Shown: positions 51,705 to 60,150 of the stretch, piece after piece
Numbering within the stretch: the stretch's first letter is position 1
Layout: each line of letters begins with the position of its first letter
Source of the DNA: UBA5239 sp031548025
GTDB lineage: Bacteria > Verrucomicrobiota > Lentisphaeria > Victivallales > Victivallaceae
Direction: 5' to 3'
Assembly (NCBI GenBank): GCA_031548025.1
Contig: JAVBRM010000051.1
Span: 31,733-95,732 of the forward strand
DNA length: 64,000 nucleotides
Translations under genes and position numbers: made by a program
Notes under the pieces: generated by a model
Seen by the model: only the letters and a program-made list of their open reading frames with translations
The model's database searches: none
What the model was told of the DNA's origin: nothing

Positions 51705-52448
51705 ATGTCATTTTACCGGATTACCTGGCACCCCAAGTATGAATTTGCCACTTTGCATAACTACGGGTGTACTTTTAAATGCTGTTTCTGCAGTTATAAA
51801 TTGCGGAGCGGAGCCGATGGCATTCCCGGGCTGGCTTACCCGAAGCCGGAGAAATTTCTTTCGGTGCCCGAAATGAAGGAAGCCCTGCTCAAAGTTCGGC
51901 CGAAAAAGGTCTATTTCATGGGCGGCGAACCCACCACTGCCCCTGAGCTCCCCGAAATGCTGGCCTTTGTCAAAGAAACCCTGAATGCCGAAACCAAGCT
52001 CGGCCATACCAACGGCAGTAAATTACCGCTGCCGAACCTGGACGGAGCCAATATCGGTTTCAAGGCCTGGAGCGAGGATTTGCATTTGCGGATCACCGGC
52101 CGCCCCAAAGCGTTGATTTACGACAATTTCCGCGCGGCCTGGGAGTCGGGCATGACCCTGGCCGCCAACCTGGTGTTCGTACCCGAGCTCGTGGGGCTGG
52201 ACGAATTGGCGGGGCTGGCGGGATTTCTCAGCGGATTGAGCCACGAAATACCGTTCCATATCATGGGGTATATTCCGGTGCCGGGACAGCCCTGGCGGCG
52301 GCCCGACGACGCGGAAATGAGCGGTGCGGTGGAACTGGCGCGGCAATATCTTGATAATGTGGAATTTTCACATCTGACCACCGAAGAGGCACTGGATCTT
52401 TCCGCCCGCGACAACCGTTTCCGGGTCGAGGTGATTGCGGGTTTATGA
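51705..52448 (+). CDS. Radical SAM protein of unknown substrate
   Basis: The 247-residue protein has the [4Fe-4S] motif CX3CX2C at residues 22-29 (GCTFKCCFCS). YFMGGEPTT at about residue 72 is the SAM-binding GGE motif, and an apparently complete but small barrel follows (LAANLVFVPELVGLDELA, PFHIMGYIPVPGQPWR). It resembles activating-enzyme-sized radical SAM proteins. It starts 1 base after the binding-protein stop with AAAGGAGAG upstream. Placed under a NikR operator, it may take part in nickel use or chelator maturation; that is inference. No further gene follows in the operon. Confidence 0.85.
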   Translation: MSFYRITWHPKYEFATLHNYGCTFKCCFCSYKLRSGADGIPGLAYPKPEKFLSVPEMKEALLKVRPKKVYFMGGEPTTAPELPEMLAFVKETLNAETKLGHTNGSKLPLPNLDGANIGFKAWSEDLHLRITGRPKALIYDNFRAAWESGMTLAANLVFVPELVGLDELAGLAGFLSGLSHEIPFHIMGYIPVPGQPWRRPDDAEMSGAVELARQYLDNVEFSHLTTEEALDLSARDNRFRVEVIAGL

Positions 52449-52508
52449 GATTAAAACATGTAGTCACATATTGATTATTAATATCACAAATTGTATATCG
52501 CTTGAGTG

Positions 52509-52536
52509 TTGACTTGTCCAAACACGGTTGTATCTT
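52509..52536 (+). promoter_or_regulatory. Promoter of the ThuA-Gfo/Idh operon
   Basis: TTGACT (52509-52514) and TATCTT (52531-52536) are 16 bases apart, about 30 bases before the ATG at 52569. A repeated TTAATATCACAA lies on either side (52479 and 52535) and could be a regulator site. Confidence 0.5.
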
Positions 52537-52568
52537 AATATCACAATCAAATCACAGGAGATTGTTTT

Positions 52569-53333
52569 ATGAGCAAAAAGATCAACGTAACCGTATGGAA
52601 CGAGTTCCGTCATGAGAAGAAAGAAGGCGCCAAAGCCGACATCATCCGGGAAATTTATCCGCAAGGAATCCATGGAGCGATTGCGGGCAATCTGCAGGCC
52701 GAGGATCTCAATATCCGCTGTGCCACTCTGGACGAACCCGAACACGGTTTGACCGATGAAGTTCTCAACAATACCGACGTTCTGATCTGGTGGGGACACA
52801 TCGCCCACAAAGAAGTCTGCGATGCGATCGTAGACAAAGTTCAGAAACGCATCCTCGAAGGCATGGGGCTGATTGTACTCCATTCCGGTCACTTTTCCAA
52901 AATTTTCCGCCGGATGATGGGCACTTCCTGTTCACTCCTGTGGCGCGAAGTTTCAGAAAAAGAACGCATCTGGACCATCGAACCCAACCATCCGATCGCC
53001 CAGGGCATCCCGAGCTCTTTCGTTATTCCGCATACTGAAATGTACGGCGAACGCTTTGATATTCCGCAGGACGGCCGGATCATTTTCATGGGCTGGTACG
53101 AGGGCGGCAACGTCTTCCGCTCCGGCGTGACTTTTGAGCGCGGACACGGCAAAATTTTCTATTTCGAGCCCGGTCATGAAACCTTCCCGATTTTCCACGA
53201 TCCGACCATCGTCAAAGTCATCGGCAATGCGGTTCGCTGGGCGGCTCCGCTCAATTTCATCGAGATCACCTGCCCGAACTCTCCCGCTTTGGAAGAAGTC
53301 CGTTCGGAAGACCCCTACAAGGACCGCATATAA
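52569..53333 (+). CDS. ThuA-domain protein
   Basis: The 254-residue protein has a ThuA (trehalose utilisation, class I amidotransferase-like) fold throughout: INVTVWNEFRHEKKEGAKAD at the N-terminus, NNTDVLIWWGHIAHKEVCDA, GLIVLHSGHFSKIFRRMMG, GKIFYFEPGHETFPIFHD near the end. ThuA proteins of this size work with Gfo/Idh partners in disaccharide breakdown through keto-sugars. AGGAG lies 8 bases before the ATG. The Gfo/Idh gene starts directly after its stop codon. Confidence 0.9.
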   Translation: MSKKINVTVWNEFRHEKKEGAKADIIREIYPQGIHGAIAGNLQAEDLNIRCATLDEPEHGLTDEVLNNTDVLIWWGHIAHKEVCDAIVDKVQKRILEGMGLIVLHSGHFSKIFRRMMGTSCSLLWREVSEKERIWTIEPNHPIAQGIPSSFVIPHTEMYGERFDIPQDGRIIFMGWYEGGNVFRSGVTFERGHGKIFYFEPGHETFPIFHDPTIVKVIGNAVRWAAPLNFIEITCPNSPALEEVRSEDPYKDRI

Positions 53334-54374
53334 ATGAAAAAATACCGTATCGGCGTCATCGGACTCGGTATGGGTAAATCCCATATCGACGGGTTCCGTA
53401 CTCATCCCAACGGCGAAATCGTCGCCATTGCCGACATGAATGAAACCCTGTTGAAGGAAATAGCCGCCAAGTATAATGTCGGCAGCACTTACACCTCCGC
53501 CGAAGAGATGCTGAACAAGGAAAACCTCGATATCGTTTCCGTGGTCACTCCGAATAAATTTCACAAAGATCTGACCATTGCCGCCCTGAAAGCCGGTGCG
53601 CATGTCCTCTGCGAAAAGCCGATGGCCATGAACGCCGCTGAAGGCGAAGAAATGATCCAGGCCGCCAAAAAATACGGCCGCCGGTTGATGATCAACTTCA
53701 GTTTCCGCTTCCGTCCGCAGAGTTTCGCCATGAAACGCCTGGTGGAAGCCGGTGAGCTCGGCAACATCTACTTTGCCCGCACCGTCTGGCAGCGTCGCCG
53801 CGGCATGCCGAAATTCGGCGGCTGGTTCGGCACCAAAAGCCTGGCCGGCGGCGGCCCGTTGATCGACCTCGGCGTGCATCGGCTCGACTTGGCTTTGTGG
53901 TTGATGGGTTATCCCGAGCCGGACTGGGTTTTCGGCAGCACCTACAACCCGATCGCCTCCGAGCTGGCGGCCCGGAAGAATGTACCTTATGACGTGGAAG
54001 ATTTTGCCGCGGCCATGATTAAATTCAAAAACGGCGCCACGCTCGAACTGGAAGCATCCTGGGCCGGAAACATCAAGGAAAATGAATTGATGGAAACCCG
54101 GCTGCTCGGCGACAAAGGCGGGCTCCACCAGTATAACCTCAACGGCACTTACGAGTTCGAAGTGGAAATGTACCAGGAGAAAGCCGGCTGCCAGTACGAC
54201 AGCAAATTGCATCCCCCGGTACCGGAAGCGCACAACGCGCAATACTCCTTCCTGCAGGCCATCATCGACGACGTACCCCACCCCGCCTCCGGCGAGGAAG
54301 GTCTGGTAGTCATGAAACTGCTGGATACCATCTACAAAAGCGCCGAAATCGGCCAGCCGATCAAGATCGGTTGA
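53334..54374 (+). CDS. Gfo/Idh/MocA family oxidoreductase (ThuB-like)
   Basis: The 346-residue protein has an NAD(P)-binding fold (YRIGVIGLGMGKSHIDGFRT), the family signature AHVLCEKPMAMNAAEGEE at about residues 88-105, and a C-terminal domain with GGGPLIDLGVHRLDLALWLM, whose Asp and His match the catalytic set. The start codon follows the ThuA stop with no gap. It probably oxidises or reduces a sugar together with ThuA. A strong terminator follows. Confidence 0.92.
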   Translation: MKKYRIGVIGLGMGKSHIDGFRTHPNGEIVAIADMNETLLKEIAAKYNVGSTYTSAEEMLNKENLDIVSVVTPNKFHKDLTIAALKAGAHVLCEKPMAMNAAEGEEMIQAAKKYGRRLMINFSFRFRPQSFAMKRLVEAGELGNIYFARTVWQRRRGMPKFGGWFGTKSLAGGGPLIDLGVHRLDLALWLMGYPEPDWVFGSTYNPIASELAARKNVPYDVEDFAAAMIKFKNGATLELEASWAGNIKENELMETRLLGDKGGLHQYNLNGTYEFEVEMYQEKAGCQYDSKLHPPVPEAHNAQYSFLQAIIDDVPHPASGEEGLVVMKLLDTIYKSAEIGQPIKIG

Positions 54375-54390
54375 GACTGACCGTAATCAC

Positions 54391-54436
54391 AATCCGCAAG
54401 AGAGTCTGCCGTCAAAAACTCTCTTGCGGATTTTTT
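54391..54436 (+). terminator. Rho-independent terminator after the ThuA-Gfo/Idh operon
   Basis: AATCCGCAAGAGAG (54391-54404) pairs perfectly with CTCTCTTGCGGATT (54419-54432), followed by a T run. Confidence 0.9.
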
Positions 54437-54516
54437 CTTTCATTTTTTCGGCTAATAAATTTGCCTCAATGCTTCTTTCGCTGTAGATTAGTGAAAATTT
54501 ATTCATGAGGGCTGGT

Positions 54517-56046
54517 ATGCTGGCAAAAACGTATTCTGCTGCGGTGGTGGGAATCGATGCATTCCCGGTGGAGGTCGAAATCAACGCCACCAGAGCGGGC
54601 GAACAATCTGTCGTTTCGATTGTCGGATTACCCGATGCCGCGGTCAAAGAGAGCCGCGACCGGGTCAAATCCGCCCTGCAGAGCTGCGGCTATGCTCATC
54701 CGCAGGGCGCCACGGTCATCAACCTGGCCCCGGCTGACCTCCGCAAGGAAGGTACGGCGTTCGACCTGCCGATCGCCTTGGCTATGCTGGCGGTTTCGGG
54801 AGTTATCAGTCCAGAAAAACTCGAGGAAACGGCGATTATCGGCGAGTTGGCCCTGAATGGCACCGTCAGGCCAGTGCGCGGCGTTTTGCCCGTGGCCCTG
54901 CGTATGCGCGACGAAAAAGCCATCAAAGCCCTGCTGGTCCCCGAGCCCAATGCCGCCGAAGCCGCTTTAGCTTCCGGCAAAACTCCGGTTTTTCCGATCA
55001 GCCGCCTCCAGGATGCCGTAGATTTCTTTTCCGGCAAGCCGATGCTGCCATATCAACCGGGAGCTTTGTCAAACGGCATACTTCAAATTAGAATGCCCGA
55101 CTTTGCCGACGTCAAAGGCCAGAGCCTTGCCAAACGCGCCATGGAAATCGCCGCCGCCGGCTCCCACAATGTCCTGATGATCGGTCCCCCGGGAACCGGA
55201 AAATCTTTAATTTCAACTTGTTTACCCGGTATTTTGCCGCTGATGACGCTTGAGGAAACTCTCGAAACCAGCCGCATTCACAGTGTTCTCGGATTATTGG
55301 AACCCGGTCAGCCATTGGTCAATCGCCGTCCGTTTGTGTCGCCGCACCATACCGCCAGTGATATCGGCCTGATCGGAGGAGGAAAGAACCCGTCACCCGG
55401 TACCATCAGCCGCGCTCATAACGGCGTTTTGTTCCTCGACGAACTCCCCGAATTCAAGCGCAGCGTGCTGGAAGTTCTGCGTCAGCCGCTCGAGACAGGA
55501 AGCGTATCCATCTCGCGCGCTAACGGCAATTGTACGTTTCCTGCCAAATTCCTGATGGTCGCCGCCATGAATCCGTGTCCCTGCGGCATGGTCGGAGCGC
55601 ACGGCTGCCGCTGCAAACCCAACGAAGTCCGCAAATACCGGGGCAAAATCTCCGGACCGCTGCTCGACCGTATCGACCTGCATGTCGAAGTTTCGCGGCT
55701 CAACGAAGACGAACTGATCAAAGCCCCCTCCGGAGAATCCAGCACTGTAATCCGTGACCGTGTCATCGCCGCCCGCCAGATTCAGGCCGAACGATTCAAG
55801 GGAGCCGGAATTTATTGCAACGCCCACATGGCTCCGCGCGAACTCCGCCATTTCTGCCAGATCAATCCGAAAAGCGAAGTCCTGTTACGCCACGCCATTC
55901 AGCGCTTCGACCTCAGCCCCCGCGCCTATGACCGCATTTTAAAGGTTGCCAGGACGATTGCCGATCTGGCGAACTCCCCTGAAATCGGTGAAAACCATCT
56001 GTACGAAGCAATCAGTTACCGCAACTACGACCGCAGTAACTGGTAA
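54517..56046 (+). CDS. YifB/ComM family Mg-chelatase-like AAA+ ATPase
   Basis: The protein is 509 residues from the ATG at 54517, preceded by GAGGG; an in-frame ATG 12 bases earlier overlaps that site. An N-terminal ChlI-like domain (SIVGLPDAAVKESRDRVKSA, LAPADLRKEGTAFDLPIAL) is followed by an AAA+ module with Walker A GPPGTGKSL (about residue 220), GVLFLDELPEFKR (Walker B) and the family's Cys region CPCGMVGAHGCRC. The C-terminal domain carries LSPRAYDRILKVARTIADL. ComM is a hexameric helicase helping branch migration in natural transformation. The gene appears to stand alone. Confidence 0.93.
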   Translation: MLAKTYSAAVVGIDAFPVEVEINATRAGEQSVVSIVGLPDAAVKESRDRVKSALQSCGYAHPQGATVINLAPADLRKEGTAFDLPIALAMLAVSGVISPEKLEETAIIGELALNGTVRPVRGVLPVALRMRDEKAIKALLVPEPNAAEAALASGKTPVFPISRLQDAVDFFSGKPMLPYQPGALSNGILQIRMPDFADVKGQSLAKRAMEIAAAGSHNVLMIGPPGTGKSLISTCLPGILPLMTLEETLETSRIHSVLGLLEPGQPLVNRRPFVSPHHTASDIGLIGGGKNPSPGTISRAHNGVLFLDELPEFKRSVLEVLRQPLETGSVSISRANGNCTFPAKFLMVAAMNPCPCGMVGAHGCRCKPNEVRKYRGKISGPLLDRIDLHVEVSRLNEDELIKAPSGESSTVIRDRVIAARQIQAERFKGAGIYCNAHMAPRELRHFCQINPKSEVLLRHAIQRFDLSPRAYDRILKVARTIADLANSPEIGENHLYEAISYRNYDRSNW

Positions 56047-56129
56047 ATTTGAATAAAAATTATTTTTCTATGGCAGATGCCGCTCTCTTCTAATCCAGAT
56101 ACCGCAACAATTTAAAAAATCTTTAATTT

Positions 56130-56750
56130 CTATTTCAACAGAAAATATGGTAAAGTGATAAGTCCAAAAAGAATTATCCCTGTATCACCGACAAAAGCAA
56201 CTGGAAACAATGGAATTCGCACAGGCCATGCCCACCACGTATTCCAGGAATATCCATCTCGTAAAAAACGAACGACTTCGATCATTGTCATATTCTCCGG
56301 ATTACAAAGATAGAATATATTCTCATAATAACTCGTAAAGTAATTCCTAAATATAAAAAGCTCAGAAGGAAATGGTTCATTCTGACTGGGGTACACTAAA
56401 CCATAAACCGGAATATCATCCGGCGCAGTATCTGCGCGGCACAAATCGATCCAGTTTGGCGGGAACTGGTGAACCGGAATATCTCCAATTATTTCTGTGC
56501 ACATACGCGTCTCTACTGGAATGAGTGCGGCTTTTCTTGCCATGACAATACCAGCCCCTGACCCAGGGACATAATATCCCGACTCCATCTGATATTGATA
56601 GGTATCCGGTGAATTTTTCGTCATATGGAAAGAACCTTCCTTATAGCGTTCTCCCCTTTTTCCAATTGTGGCTACATATTCCATGCAATAACATCCGGAC
56701 AAAAAAAGCCCAATGCAGACAAGACTCAAAACGTTTAAATATTTCTTCAT
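56130..56750 (-). CDS. Lipoprotein of unknown function
   Basis: The protein is 206 residues from the ATG at 56750, which starts a clear lipoprotein signal (MKKYLNVLSLVCIGLFLSGC, Cys20). The longer frame adds 22 residues that would displace the signal. The mature part contains YVATIGKRGERYKEGSF, a central beta-rich region, and an unusual hydrophobic end (FVGDTGIILFGLITLPYFLL), so it may be doubly anchored. I do not recognise the family. It is AT-richer than its neighbours and lies downstream of the ABC exporter on the same strand. Confidence 0.75.
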   Translation of the reverse strand: MKKYLNVLSLVCIGLFLSGCYCMEYVATIGKRGERYKEGSFHMTKNSPDTYQYQMESGYYVPGSGAGIVMARKAALIPVETRMCTEIIGDIPVHQFPPNWIDLCRADTAPDDIPVYGLVYPSQNEPFPSELFIFRNYFTSYYENIFYLCNPENMTMIEVVRFLRDGYSWNTWWAWPVRIPLFPVAFVGDTGIILFGLITLPYFLLK

Positions 56751-56852
56751 TAGTTTAAATTCCTGTTTTGAACTATGGCACCCAAATATATTCTTAGAAT
56801 ACAATCCGACAATCATTCGTCACTTTTCCGTCAATTATTTATAACCAATAAG

Positions 56853-58589
56853 TTAAAGAGTATTCAGCGAATAAAGTTGAAAGTAGTAACCTTCTCTTTT
56901 CAGCAGTTCATCATGAGTGCCATGTTCGACTATTTTGCCATGGCGCATCACATAGGTATAATCGGTATTGCGCACGGTGGAGAGGCGGTGGGCAATGATG
57001 ATGGTGGTCCGGCCGCGGCAGAGGCGCTCCATGGCGTCGCGGATCAACTCCTCGCTTTCGTTGTCCAGCGATGAAGTCGCTTCGTCGAAAATCAGGATCG
57101 GCGGATTTTTCAGGAATACCCGGGCAATGGCTATGCGCTGGCGCTGGCCCCCGGAGAGTTTCACTCCGTGTTCACCCACTTCACTGTCAAATCCCTGCGG
57201 TAAACTCTTGATGAAATCGTAGATATTGGCGTTCATGGCCGCCTCGATAATATCGTCTTCTGTCGCACCGGAACGGCCGAAAATAATATTTTCGCGGATC
57301 GTTGAATCGAACAGAAATGGTTGTTGCTGGACAATCCCGATGTTTGAGCGGATAAATCCCTGGGTCATATTCATGATATTGACGTCGTCGATTTTGATAT
57401 TTCCTTTAATCGCTTCATAAAAACGCGGAATCATGGTCGCAAGCGTCGATTTCCCGGCGCCGGACTCTCCGACCAAGGCGATTTTTTCCCCGGCCCGGAT
57501 ATTGATGTTGATATCTTCCAGTATCCACTCGCTTTCCGGAGTGACCGGGTAGCGGAAATACAGATGATCGATGTTGATATTGCCGTAAATAACGTCCGGT
57601 TTTTCCGGGTTCACCGGATCTTTGATCTCCGGTTGTTCCTCCATCACCTCGACAAAGCGCTCAAATGCGGCAACTCCCTGTTGAAAATGTTCGATAAACC
57701 CGCAAAGCTGAAACACCGGATGAGTGATGAAGCGGTTATAAACATAAAATGTGATGACGTCGGAAATAACCGCTTTGCCATAGAAAATCAGCACCGCGCC
57801 GCCGCACAGAATCATGATCGAATAAGCCTGTACCAGCACCTGAATACCGGAATGAAATCCGGCCATGGCCGCATAAACATCTTCACGGACCCGGACAAAA
57901 TTACTGTTGGTTTCGCGGAAACGGTCGATTTCCTGTTCTTCGTTGGCAAACGATTTGACCTCGCGGATCCCTTGAATGGAATTTTCCACCCGGCTGTTGA
58001 TATCCGCGACCTTCTTACGCACCAGGCGAAATCCGCGGAACATGCGTCCTTGGAAAATCAGCCCCCAGCCGATGATAAACGGCAATGGAATCAGGCAAAG
58101 TACCGCAAACAACGGATTGATGTAAAACATAAACCCAAACGCCCCGGCCAGCGTCAAAGTTGAAGTCAGAAGATCTTCCGGCGCATGGTGCGCGGCTTCG
58201 GCAATGCTGGTTAAGTCGTTGGAAATCCGCGACATGATATGGCCGGTTTTGGTCCGGTCGAAATAATTGAACGAAAGTTTCTGCAAGTGGGCGAAAAGAT
58301 CGCGCCGCATGTCGGCCTCCATCCTTACCCCGAGCACATGTCCCCAACGGGTGTTGATATACGAACATAAACCCATGACCGCTGTCATGGTCAGGACGAC
58401 GACTCCGGCCAAGGCCAGCATTTTCAGATTGCCCGCCGGCAGATAATCATCCAGAATAATCTTGATTCCGTAAGGTATGACCGAAGTGAAAACCGCGGCC
58501 AACAGTGCGCTGGAAAAATCCAGGATCATCAGAAACTTATGTGGACCGTAATAACGAATGAAATTTTTGAATAGTTTAGTTTTGTTCAT
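56853..58589 (-). CDS. MsbA-like ABC exporter (membrane and ATPase domains fused)
   Basis: The protein is 578 residues from the ATG at 58589. Residues 1-310 are six membrane helices of an ABC type-1 exporter domain, with the coupling region FDRTKTGHIMSRISNDL. Residues ~335-578 are the ATPase: Walker A GESGAGKST (374-382), signature LSGGQRQRIAIARV, Walker B ILIFDEATSSLD and the His loop IIIAHRLSTV. Such half-transporters dimerise and flip lipids or drugs; the substrate is unknown. The start is 8 bases from the DUF445 stop, so the two are co-transcribed. Confidence 0.93.
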   Translation of the reverse strand: MNKTKLFKNFIRYYGPHKFLMILDFSSALLAAVFTSVIPYGIKIILDDYLPAGNLKMLALAGVVVLTMTAVMGLCSYINTRWGHVLGVRMEADMRRDLFAHLQKLSFNYFDRTKTGHIMSRISNDLTSIAEAAHHAPEDLLTSTLTLAGAFGFMFYINPLFAVLCLIPLPFIIGWGLIFQGRMFRGFRLVRKKVADINSRVENSIQGIREVKSFANEEQEIDRFRETNSNFVRVREDVYAAMAGFHSGIQVLVQAYSIMILCGGAVLIFYGKAVISDVITFYVYNRFITHPVFQLCGFIEHFQQGVAAFERFVEVMEEQPEIKDPVNPEKPDVIYGNINIDHLYFRYPVTPESEWILEDININIRAGEKIALVGESGAGKSTLATMIPRFYEAIKGNIKIDDVNIMNMTQGFIRSNIGIVQQQPFLFDSTIRENIIFGRSGATEDDIIEAAMNANIYDFIKSLPQGFDSEVGEHGVKLSGGQRQRIAIARVFLKNPPILIFDEATSSLDNESEELIRDAMERLCRGRTTIIIAHRLSTVRNTDYTYVMRHGKIVEHGTHDELLKREGYYFQLYSLNTL

Positions 58590-58596
58590 AATTTGC

Positions 58597-60102
58597 TCAT
58601 AAAGAAGTAATAAAAGTCTGAATAATCCCGATGAATGCCCCGAGAATTCCGCCAAGCCAGGTAACCCAGCGCAATTCCTGATCGGCAATCCTCCGGACCA
58701 TTTTCTCGATTTCTTTGTTGTCGTAATCTTCTATCGACTCCGAAACAATATTCCACAAACCGGTTCGTTCGGTGAAATCTTTCAGGCGGCGAATGACAAT
58801 GGTGCGCACTTCGCTCACGCCGAGTTGAACCACCTGTTTGCGGGTTTTTTCTGAAACATAGCGCCTGACCCGCCCAATCGGCATCTTTCTGATATTGTCG
58901 GTAAATTCCCGGACCTTTTCATTGAGAATTGATTTCATCTCATTACTGGTTAAAAGCTTCTGGATTGCCGCGAGAACCTGTTCGATGGTCTGTCCTTCCT
59001 GCTCGATCCCGCTCAATTCCCCGATCGGCCGGTCCAATAATTTACTGATGCCGCTGATAGTCATATCGTCAAAAGACTGCATGGTCTGGCGATTGTCCAA
59101 CGCTGTGTTTATCCCGATATAAATAAGTTCCTGGATCTGCCGCAGCGACGGATTGTTCAAAGCGGTCCGCCAATCTTTACTGAGATATTCATTACCGGCC
59201 CTCAACAACGCTTCACGGATATGATCCTGCGACGAAGGCATCATAAAATGTTTGCGCATCGTATTCGGCAGACGATTGCAAACGGCGCGAATATCATTGT
59301 CTATACCCAAAAATTGAGCTCCAATCTGCTTAATTCGTCCGAAAATTCCCCCCTGTGAAGACAACTGATCGTGAACGGCATTACAGACCGTATCGCCAAT
59401 CACCCGTTGCATTTCCGGTTCTTCGATGGCGTCCGCCAGTTTTTCCACCATAAAACGTGACTGATCACCAATCAGTTTCAGGATTGTATCCGTAACTCCC
59501 GAGGGCAAAATATCCCGGAGAGTATTGCTTTCTTCGAGCTTATCCATTATAATATTACCCAAAGTCATACTGATCCTGGCACGGAACATGGATGAATTCA
59601 ACGTCTTATACATAATCGGCCCGATAAACCCGGGTATTTCCTGCGATAATTGCGGAAAAACTTCATTAAGTGATTTATTTCTCAGATTTTCCCAGTTTTT
59701 CAGAAGGTGATCGCGCAATATTTCTTCCCGGAATTTGTCCGAACCGAACTGATTCATGATTTCTTCGACAATAATATGGCGCAGAGTTCTGCTGAATTTT
59801 TCCACATCGTTCAGGTGATTTGCGCACAACTCATCAATACACGGAAGATCGCGGTCAATCAAACCTTCGACCCAGGTGTTGATATTGTTGTAAATCTGTT
59901 CATTCACCGTATCGGACTCGAAACGTGAAATTATTTTCTCAGTGGAAAACAATTCCTCTGAAATCACGTCGCGCACCGAAGCCGCCATTGCCGCTTTTTT
60001 CTTCGGAATAACGAATCGGAATATATGATAAATGGCCAGCGCATTGGTTCCGGCACCTACCAATGCCCCGAATATAATATTAATTATAAATTTTTCCAGC
60101 AT
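58597..60102 (-). CDS. DUF445 family membrane protein
   Basis: The 501-residue protein has an N-terminal membrane segment (FIINIIFGALVGAGTNALAI) with the conserved NALAIYHIFR region, a long mostly helical soluble middle (VNEQIYNNINTWVEGLIDRD, SGVTDTILKLIGDQSRFMVE), and a C-terminal membrane segment (LGGILGAFIGIIQTFI). DUF445 (YheB-like) proteins have no established biochemical role. It lies between nnr and the ABC exporter in the same direction, separated from nnr by 48 bases. Confidence 0.85.
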   Translation of the reverse strand: MLEKFIINIIFGALVGAGTNALAIYHIFRFVIPKKKAAMAASVRDVISEELFSTEKIISRFESDTVNEQIYNNINTWVEGLIDRDLPCIDELCANHLNDVEKFSRTLRHIIVEEIMNQFGSDKFREEILRDHLLKNWENLRNKSLNEVFPQLSQEIPGFIGPIMYKTLNSSMFRARISMTLGNIIMDKLEESNTLRDILPSGVTDTILKLIGDQSRFMVEKLADAIEEPEMQRVIGDTVCNAVHDQLSSQGGIFGRIKQIGAQFLGIDNDIRAVCNRLPNTMRKHFMMPSSQDHIREALLRAGNEYLSKDWRTALNNPSLRQIQELIYIGINTALDNRQTMQSFDDMTISGISKLLDRPIGELSGIEQEGQTIEQVLAAIQKLLTSNEMKSILNEKVREFTDNIRKMPIGRVRRYVSEKTRKQVVQLGVSEVRTIVIRRLKDFTERTGLWNIVSESIEDYDNKEIEKMVRRIADQELRWVTWLGGILGAFIGIIQTFITSL

Positions 60103-60150
60103 TAAACCCTGCCTGTTAATAGCGAAATATAACCCGCTAAAAAATTATTT

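Noticed and set aside
52953..54281. Open frame of 442 codons on the minus strand
   Set aside because: It is antisense to the ThuA and Gfo/Idh genes, which carry family motifs throughout. No ribosome-binding site or domain is seen.
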